From: SZUA-186 sp041552135
GTDB lineage: Bacteria > Pseudomonadota > Gammaproteobacteria > UBA9214
Direction of reading: 5' to 3'
DNA: 8,792 nucleotides
NCBI GenBank assembly: GCA_041552135.1
Contig: JBFELL010000121.1
Span: 1-8,792 of the forward strand
Each line of letters opens with the position of its first letter. The first letter of the stretch is position 1. Below the pieces are notes generated by a model, which was not told the DNA's origin, ran no database searches, and saw nothing but the letters and a program-made list of their open reading frames with translations. The position numbers were made by a program, and so were the translations under genes. Shown here piece after piece: positions 1 through 4,159 of this stretch.

Positions 1-100
1 CCCTCTCCCTCAGGGAGAGGGTTGGGGAGAGGGGATCATATAAAGCGCCTCTTCCTGATTCATATCCCCTCATCCTGGCCTTCTCCCGCAGGGAGAAGGC
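1..100. repeat. Inverted pair of REP-like palindromes (REPIN-like doublet)
   Basis: Two related palindromic units lie head to head. The first has 10-bp perfect arms (1-10 with 12-21) around a single base and is followed by a G-rich tail to about 34. The second begins with a C-rich lead at about 66 and has 10-bp perfect arms (78-87 with 91-100) around the triplet GCA. The reverse complement of the first unit aligns with the second over both the lead and the hairpin, so they are inverted copies about 30 bp apart. This is the arrangement of REP doublets (REPINs), which RAYT-type transposases spread in many Proteobacteria. The left edge may continue outside the window. No transposase is present here. 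Assignment to a named REP family is not possible from sequence alone. Confidence 0.75.
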
Positions 101-107
101 ATACTTC

Positions 108-135
108 TTTTAACCTTCGGGCCAATATTTATCAT
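108..135 (+). promoter_or_regulatory. Weak candidate promoter ahead of the 156-258 structured element
   Basis: A TATCAT hexamer (130-135) matches the sigma-70 -10 consensus at five of six positions. A poor -35 candidate, TTTTAA (108-113), lies 16 bp upstream and matches at three of six. Transcription would start near 142 and run into the foldable element. The AT-rich character of this stretch stands out locally, but the match is weak and this is a guess. Confidence 0.2.
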
Positions 136-155
136 GAATGGCTTTTCCATACATT

Positions 156-258
156 CTGATCCGCCACCTGAAGGCGGGGGGTTAACGGATCCCCTATCGG
201 GGACGCTAAAGGGCACCCTTGTCACCGGATTGCGACAGCGACAAGTCCCTTAAATCAG
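156..258. other. Four-stem foldable element (structured RNA or IS200/IS605-type palindromic remnant)
   Basis: Four nested or adjacent inverted repeats form one closed cloverleaf. The outer stem is CTGAT (156-160) with ATCAG (254-258). Inside it are CCGCC/GGCGG (161-165 with 173-177, 7-nt loop), CCCC/GGGG (191-194 with 199-202), and a two-part arm, AAGGG/CCCTT (209-213 with 247-251) continuing as CTTGTC/GACAAG (218-223 with 240-245). The segment ACGCTAAAG after the second hairpin loosely recalls the ACGCAAAG motif of GEMM (c-di-GMP-I) riboswitches, but the other conserved parts of that family are missing. Read on the minus strand, the first hairpin has a TTCAG-type loop behind a C run, which recalls hairpins at IS200/IS605-family ends, so a small non-autonomous derivative is an equal alternative. 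The pairing is seen directly; the identity is not known. Confidence 0.45.
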
Positions 259-285
259 TCAGATGGACGAGTTATAGCAAATAAA

Positions 286-315
286 GTCGCATATCGGCGA
301 CGATTGTGCCCGGGC
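286..315. other. Small hairpin and GC palindrome in the 5' intergenic region
   Basis: A 5-bp hairpin, GTCGC (286-290) with GCGAC (297-301), is followed by the 8-bp perfect palindrome GCCCGGGC (308-315). A 10-bp perfect palindrome, CTATCGATAG, lies a little further on at 348-357. None is followed by a T run, so they are not obvious intrinsic terminators. They could be regulator sites or decay products of older repeats. Nothing else recognisable is seen between 316 and 540. Confidence 0.3.
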
Positions 316-544
316 CGACCAGCGAAGGTCATGCGTGATGGGCCAATCTATCGATAGCAGATTTATTCCGATACTGTTTTGCCGAACAAAAAATCACATT
401 GGCAGGAAATTTGCCCGCCTTACCCGACTCGCAGGGACACATCGACCCCGGCCTGCGCCACCGCCGCAGACCCGCCCGTCCATGCAGACACAGACGGCCG
501 GAACAAGAGCGAAGGTTCGGGAGTTCGGGGAGGCAGCACATTTT

Positions 545-560
545 TGTGAGCCCGTTCACA
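545..560. promoter_or_regulatory. CRP/Vfr-type binding site upstream of the S8 protease
   Basis: TGTGA (545-549) and TCACA (556-560) are separated by exactly six bases, a perfect match in both half-sites to the CRP-family consensus TGTGA-N6-TCACA. The centre is about 115 bp before the protease start codon at 668, a normal place for an activator site. The site is directed at the only downstream gene, so cAMP-CRP (or Vfr-like) control of the secreted protease is a reasonable inference. No convincing -10/-35 pair was identified between the site and the gene. Confidence 0.55.
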
Positions 561-573
561 GGGCTGTGAACGG
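552..573. promoter_or_regulatory. 9-bp inverted repeat overlapping the CRP-like site
   Basis: CCGTTCACA (552-560) and TGTGAACGG (565-573) are perfect reverse complements separated by GGGC. The left arm contains the right half-site of the CRP-like element, so three TGTGA-type half-sites lie within 29 bp. This can be a hairpin in an mRNA or a second operator for a dimeric regulator whose binding would compete with CRP. The symmetry is seen directly; the regulator is unknown. Confidence 0.45.
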
Positions 574-667
574 CGTCGCGGATTTCGCTCAAATTTACGG
601 TCAGGCTAGCGATAAGCAACAGGTAAATACAACCATTTCCCGGCCCGATCATCACCCGAGGTAGCGT

Positions 668-2479
668 ATGTCACTTTCACGAATCCACCAGATCCTGGCT
701 GGCGCCCTGGTTTGCACCTGTATCGCATTCAGTCAGCCGGCATTTGCCGGTGCCACGCAATGGGCCAAGGGCCACATCCTCGTCAAGCCGAAGGCCGGCA
801 TCAGGGAAGAAACCTTCGCGGCAGCCCTGTTGCAGGAGGGCGCTGGCAGCATGGGCAAACTCCGCGCCATGAACGTCCACCTGGTGAGCGTCCCGCCACA
901 CGCCGAACAGGCCATGGTCCAGGCACTTTCACACAACCCGCATGTCGAGTACGCCGAACTGGACGAACTGGTTGCCCACGAGGCCACAACCGCCAACGAT
1001 ACCTACTACAGCAATGCCTGGCACCTGCAGACCATGAATGCACCTCAGGCGTGGGACCGGTCACTGGGTGACGGCGTGGTGGTCGCCGTGCTCGACACCG
1101 GCGTGGATCCGGACCATCCCGACCTGGCCGGACAGCTGGTTCCCGGCTGGAATGTCTACAGCAACAACGCCGACAGTACCGATGTCTATGGACATGGCAC
1201 CAAGGTGGCGGGGGTGATCGCCGCCCTTGGCAACAACGGCATGGGGGTCACCTCGCTGGCCTGGAACGCAAAGGTCATGCCGGTGCGCATCAGCCAGGAC
1301 AACGGCTGGGCCTATATCAGCACCATCGCGAACGGCATCACCTGGGCTGCCGATCATGGCGCAGATGTTGCCAACATCAGCTACTACGTATCGGATTCAT
1401 TGTCAGTGCAGAATGCCGCCAACTACCTGCGCGGCAAGGGCGGCATCGTTGTCTCCTCCGCCGGCAATGACGGGGCCAGCCTCAGCTCCCCTGACACGGA
1501 CGCCATCATCACGGTCGGCGCGACCGACTCCGGCGACAACAAGACCAGCTGGTCGAATTACGGCGTCAGCATTGATGTCACCGCGCCGGGCGCCGGCATC
1601 TGGTCCACCCGTGACGGCGGCGGCTATGGCAGCGTCAGCGGCACCTCCTTTTCCAGCCCGGCGACGGCCGCAGTCGTCGCACTGGTCATGGCGGCCAACC
1701 CGTCACTGACACCGGCCCAGGTCGACAGCGTCATCACCGGCAGCAGTGTCGATCTCGGCTCACCCGGGCGGGACGCCTACTTTGGTCATGGCCGCGTCGA
1801 TGCCGCTGCCGCCGTGGCGGCAGCGGGTGGCACGGAACCGGATCCGGACCCGCAGCCTGAACCGGACACCCAGGCCCCGACCGTAGGCATCACCAGCCCG
1901 GGCGGCGGCACGGTCTCCGGTAATGTCACGATCTCCGCCTCGGCGAGTGACAACACGGCAGTGACCAGCGTCAGGTTCTACATCAACGGCGCACTGGTAC
2001 GATCCGACAGCTCGGCGCCCTACACCTACAGCTGGGACACCACCGGCACGGACAACGGCACAGTGCAGCTTCTGGCCCGCGCCTACGACGAGGCCGGCAA
2101 CGCGGGCACCTCCCGGGAGGTAACGGTCACGGTCGACAACCCGACCGCCGCCGCGGACACGACCCCGCCGACGGTGTCGATTCTCAACCCGAATGCGACC
2201 ACGGTCTCCGGCACGGTACGGATCAGCATCTCGGCCAGCGACAATGTCGCCGTCGCCTCGGTAAGCTGCTACATCGACAACACGCTGAAGTCTTCGGCCT
2301 CGGGTGAGACCCTGGAGTGCAGCTGGAACGCCCGCAAGGCAATCGGTTTCCATACCATCAGGGCAGTCGCCGAGGACACGTCCGGCAACACGGCGTCGAC
2401 TTCGCTGCAGGTCGAGGCCGTCAAATCGGGCGGTGGTGGTGACTCCGGTACCACCAAAGGCAAGGGCAAGAAAAAGTAA
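668..2479 (+). CDS. Secreted S8 (subtilisin-family) serine protease with two Ig-like domains
   Basis: A 603-residue extracellular serine endopeptidase of family S8. A signal peptide (about 1-27, ending AFA before GAT) is followed by a propeptide-like domain (about 36-103, beginning HILVKPKAG). The catalytic domain spans about 118-385. All catalytic motifs are present: Asp143 (VLDTGVD), His176 (YGHGT), oxyanion Asn267 (SAGND) and Ser327 (GTSFSSP). An acidic Pro/Asp linker (about 389-401) leads to two tandem Ig-like modules (about 403-491 and 500-584) that share a TVSG-NV/TV-IS-ASDN-V-SV core. The second contains Cys534 and Cys551, likely a disulfide. The protein ends in a Gly-rich stretch and the basic tail KGKGKKK. 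The ATG at 668 is supported by GAGG at 658-661, six bases upstream. A CRP-type site lies about 115 bp upstream. The family is certain; the natural substrate is unknown. Confidence 0.93.
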   Translation: MSLSRIHQILAGALVCTCIAFSQPAFAGATQWAKGHILVKPKAGIREETFAAALLQEGAGSMGKLRAMNVHLVSVPPHAEQAMVQALSHNPHVEYAELDELVAHEATTANDTYYSNAWHLQTMNAPQAWDRSLGDGVVVAVLDTGVDPDHPDLAGQLVPGWNVYSNNADSTDVYGHGTKVAGVIAALGNNGMGVTSLAWNAKVMPVRISQDNGWAYISTIANGITWAADHGADVANISYYVSDSLSVQNAANYLRGKGGIVVSSAGNDGASLSSPDTDAIITVGATDSGDNKTSWSNYGVSIDVTAPGAGIWSTRDGGGYGSVSGTSFSSPATAAVVALVMAANPSLTPAQVDSVITGSSVDLGSPGRDAYFGHGRVDAAAAVAAAGGTEPDPDPQPEPDTQAPTVGITSPGGGTVSGNVTISASASDNTAVTSVRFYINGALVRSDSSAPYTYSWDTTGTDNGTVQLLARAYDEAGNAGTSREVTVTVDNPTAAADTTPPTVSILNPNATTVSGTVRISISASDNVAVASVSCYIDNTLKSSASGETLECSWNARKAIGFHTIRAVAEDTSGNTASTSLQVEAVKSGGGGDSGTTKGKGKKK

Positions 2480-2496
2480 ACACCCCGTACCCAAAC

Positions 2497-2530
2497 GGCA
2501 AACGGGACCGTCTGCGGTGCCCGTTTTGCC
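2497..2530. terminator. Hairpin between convergent genes, probable bidirectional terminator
   Basis: A long stem pairs 2497-2510 with 2515-2530 around the loop TCTG, with two single-base bulges. It begins 17 bp after the stop codon of the S8 protease gene and 19 bp from the stop of the convergent aspartic protease gene. Four T residues are part of the right arm, but no T run follows on either strand, so the element is not a textbook intrinsic terminator. Its position between two converging genes supports a transcript-end role. Confidence 0.6.
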
Positions 2531-2548
2531 TCAGGGTGCGTTACGTCG

Positions 2549-3202
2549 TCAAAACTTCTGCCGCAATGTCATCAGCTGACCTTCATTGCTCATCTGCAGT
2601 TTTCCCAGGAACGACATGCCAAGCAGTATCGTTTCCGGCTGCGCGCCCTCCAGCACCACAGCGGAAATATTGCGCAAAACGATTTCACCAACCTTGACAG
2701 TGTCCAGCATGACCGCCCAGGCCCGCTCTACACGCGAGGCCGTGGTGACTGCTGCCGGTTCGCCGATGACACGGAAATCGATACCCAGGCGCCGCGCGTG
2801 AGCGGCATTCATGGCAATGCGGGTCGCACCGGTATCCACCAGGAAGGTCACCGGCAGGCCGTTGATGCTGCCGACGGTGGAATACATACCCGTACGGTCG
2901 CGCCGGATCTGCACCTCGTTCATCGGGCGAGCCTTCTTGCTGGCACTGATGCGACCGTCGAGCGATGCACGGATCTGCTGTCCCTCGACCTCGAGCAGGG
3001 CCGACTCGCTGTCGGCCGCGATGAGACGAACACCCTCGGGGCTGCTCTGCCCGACACGCAGCATCCGCTGCCGGCCGTCGATGGTGACCACGGCACGGCC
3101 CTTGAACAGGCCGACCACCCGCACATCGGGGGCCGCCACGGCTGCACCGGCAAGCAACAGGCACAACACTGTGAGTGCGGCAGAAATTCTGGATAATGGC
3201 AT
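2549..3202 (-). CDS. Periplasmic retropepsin-like (clan AA) aspartic protease with GspC-like N-terminal domain
   Basis: Numbered from the ATG at 3202, the protein has 217 residues. A signal peptide (about 1-24, ending AAVAA) is followed by a small beta-rich domain (about 26-84, with VVGLFKGRAV and the MLRVGQ turn) that resembles the periplasmic homology region of type II secretion GspC proteins. After a charged linker comes a retropepsin fold (about 100-217). The catalytic aspartate is Asp123 in LVDTGAT, and the second hydrophobic-glycine motif is ILLGMSFLG. A single DTGA motif means the active enzyme should be a dimer, as in retroviral proteases. It fits the bacterial TIGR02281-type clan AA aspartic proteases. 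A TTG two codons upstream (3208) is an alternative start; neither has a clear Shine-Dalgarno sequence. The gene converges on the S8 protease gene and diverges from the amidotransferase gene. Substrate unknown. Confidence 0.88.
   Translation of the reverse strand: MPLSRISAALTVLCLLLAGAAVAAPDVRVVGLFKGRAVVTIDGRQRMLRVGQSSPEGVRLIAADSESALLEVEGQQIRASLDGRISASKKARPMNEVQIRRDRTGMYSTVGSINGLPVTFLVDTGATRIAMNAAHARRLGIDFRVIGEPAAVTTASRVERAWAVMLDTVKVGEIVLRNISAVVLEGAQPETILLGMSFLGKLQMSNEGQLMTLRQKF
3192..3197 (+). promoter_or_regulatory. Candidate -10 for the amidotransferase gene
   Basis: GATAAT matches the sigma-70 -10 consensus at five of six positions and would start a transcript near 3204, about 39 nt before the amidotransferase ATG. 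The -35 position (CTGTGA, 3169-3174, 17 bp upstream) matches only three of six. It lies within the 5' end of the opposing aspartic protease gene. Confidence 0.25.
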
Positions 3203-3239
3203 CAGCAACAGTAACCGTAACTACGGACGTGTGAAGGCC

Positions 3240-3245
3240 ATTATG
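3240..3245 (-). promoter_or_regulatory. Candidate -10 for the aspartic protease gene
   Basis: On the minus strand these bases read CATAAT, a five-of-six match to the -10 consensus, and would start a transcript near 3233, about 30 nt before the aspartic protease ATG. It overlaps the start codon of the amidotransferase gene on the other strand. The -35 position is weak, so this rests mainly on placement. Confidence 0.2.
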
Positions 3246-3950
3246 AAACCACTGTACGTATTTCGCCACATCGAATGCGAGGGCCCGGGCTACCTTGCCG
3301 GTGTCCTGGCAGGATACGAGATACCCTTCGAGCTTTATGCCGTTGACCGGGAGCAGGCCCTGCCCGCCGATACCCGGGGCTGCTCCGGGCTGATCCTCAT
3401 GGGCGGCCCCATGAGCGTCAATGACCCCCTGCCCTGGATTGCGCACGAACTCGACCTCATCCGCGAAGGCGCCGACCGGCAACTGCCGGTTCTTGGCCAT
3501 TGCCTCGGCGGGCAGCTGATCAGCAGGGCGCTTGGCGGCGAGATCACCGCCAACCCGGTCAAGGAAATCGGCTGGCATCCGGTGCGCAGGACGCAGAGCG
3601 CGGCCGCGGCTGACTGGCTGGGTGGCATGGCGGATGAGGCAACCCTGTTTCACTGGCACGGCGAGACATTCTCCATCCCCCCCGGCGCCGAGGTCATCCT
3701 CGAAAACGACTGGTGCGCCAACCAGGCCTTCGCCGTGGACAATATCCTCGCCCTGCAATGCCACGTGGAAATGACCGCGCCCATGGTCAGCGAGTGGGCG
3801 TCGCGCTACGAGGATGAACTGCGGGAACCCTCGGCGAGTGTCCAGAGTGCCGCGCAGATGACAGCAGACCTGGAGGCGCGGGTCACCGCACTGCAGCAGG
3901 TGGCCGATCAACTCTACCGGCACTGGCTGCGACCGGTACTTGGCGGGTAA
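3243..3950 (+). CDS. Class I glutamine amidotransferase (GMP synthase-like GATase domain protein)
   Basis: A 235-residue, probably cytoplasmic protein made of a single class I (triad) glutamine amidotransferase domain, which hydrolyses glutamine and passes ammonia to an acceptor. The nucleophile is Cys87 in the elbow GHCLGGQ. The other triad residues are His174 and Glu176 in LQCHVEM. The oxyanion-strand motif GGPMSVND is at 54-61. There is no synthetase domain, so it belongs with the stand-alone GMP-synthase-like amidotransferases (COG0518 type), whose acceptors are mostly undefined. The tail (about 190-235) is helical and charged. The ATG at 3243 is chosen because GAAGG (3233-3237) lies five bases upstream; the frame stays open further upstream, but that part is antisense to the protease gene. 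No signal peptide is seen. It could be a gamma-glutamyl-compound hydrolase instead. Confidence 0.88.
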   Translation: MKPLYVFRHIECEGPGYLAGVLAGYEIPFELYAVDREQALPADTRGCSGLILMGGPMSVNDPLPWIAHELDLIREGADRQLPVLGHCLGGQLISRALGGEITANPVKEIGWHPVRRTQSAAAADWLGGMADEATLFHWHGETFSIPPGAEVILENDWCANQAFAVDNILALQCHVEMTAPMVSEWASRYEDELREPSASVQSAAQMTADLEARVTALQQVADQLYRHWLRPVLGG

Positions 3951-3975
3951 GGGGTTTCACCGCATGGGACAGGCA

Positions 3976-4005
3976 GGTCGGGCCAGGCCGACCCGGGGCC
4001 CGGGT
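3976..4005 (+). terminator. Paired GC-rich hairpins after the amidotransferase gene
   Basis: GGTCGG (3976-3981) pairs with CCGACC (3988-3993). Overlapping it, ACCCG (3991-3995) pairs with CGGGT (4001-4005), so the two hairpins exclude each other. They start 25 bp after the stop codon at 3950. No T run follows, so intrinsic termination is uncertain; a Rho-assisted or protective 3' structure is possible. Confidence 0.35.
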
Positions 4006-4049
4006 ACCAGGCAGGCACCAGATAATCGTCCATATCAAGCCCGCTGCAG

Positions 4050-4095
4050 GCTATAGCGGTTTCGCTTTAGCGTACCAGGCATAGGCTACGGTACG
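4050..4095. other. Two further hairpins ahead of the dikinase-hydrolase operon
   Basis: A 9-bp stem with one mismatch (4050-4058 with 4063-4071, loop GTTT) is followed by a 6-bp stem, CGTACC (4071-4076) with GGTACG (4090-4095). The second ends 16 bp before the -10 box at 4112, so it covers the -35 region and could be an operator. Nothing identifies a regulator. Confidence 0.35.
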
Positions 4096-4108
4096 GCCCC
4101 GTGCGAAT

Positions 4109-4117
4109 TGCTATACT
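4109..4117 (+). promoter_or_regulatory. Extended -10 promoter of the dikinase-hydrolase operon
   Basis: TGC followed by TATACT (4112-4117) is a full extended -10 element with five of six matches in the hexamer. Transcription would begin near 4124, about 36 nt before the start codon at 4160. No good -35 is found 16-18 bp upstream, which an extended -10 can compensate for. It is the only convincing promoter between 3951 and 4160. Confidence 0.5.
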
Positions 4118-4159
4118 TGCGGGCCACGCAGGGCCTTGCGGATAAAAAGGATAAACACT

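Noticed and set aside
1..100. CRISPR array
   Set aside because: Only two palindromic units in opposite orientation, with no regular spacers.
156..258. Canonical c-di-GMP-I (GEMM) riboswitch
   Set aside because: Only an ACGCTAAAG segment resembles the family; the upstream GGCAAACC strand and the GGTAGC-GGGTTACC arm are missing.
331..357. Eight-codon reading frame (MRDGPIYR) after GAAGG
   Set aside because: The GAAGG is only two bases from the ATG, too close for normal initiation, and the frame has no leader-peptide features such as repeated codons or a downstream attenuator.
335..664. Open frame of 109 codons on the plus strand ahead of the S8 protease gene
   Set aside because: No Shine-Dalgarno sequence, Pro/Arg-rich composition typical of out-of-frame GC-rich DNA, no recognisable domain, and it runs through the CRP-like site and inverted repeat.
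1760..2494. Open frame of 244 codons on the minus strand inside the S8 protease gene
   Set aside because: Antisense shadow of a gene with clear protease motifs; the translation is Arg/Gly/Val-rich and lacks domains.
2811..3242. Upstream extension of the amidotransferase frame
   Set aside because: The frame is open by chance opposite the aspartic protease gene; the amidotransferase domain begins at MKPLYVF, directly behind a GAAGG.
2685..3923. Open frame of 412 codons on the minus strand across the amidotransferase and aspartic protease genes
   Set aside because: It is antisense to the GHCLGGQ amidotransferase and out of frame with the DTGA protease, both of which have conserved active sites.
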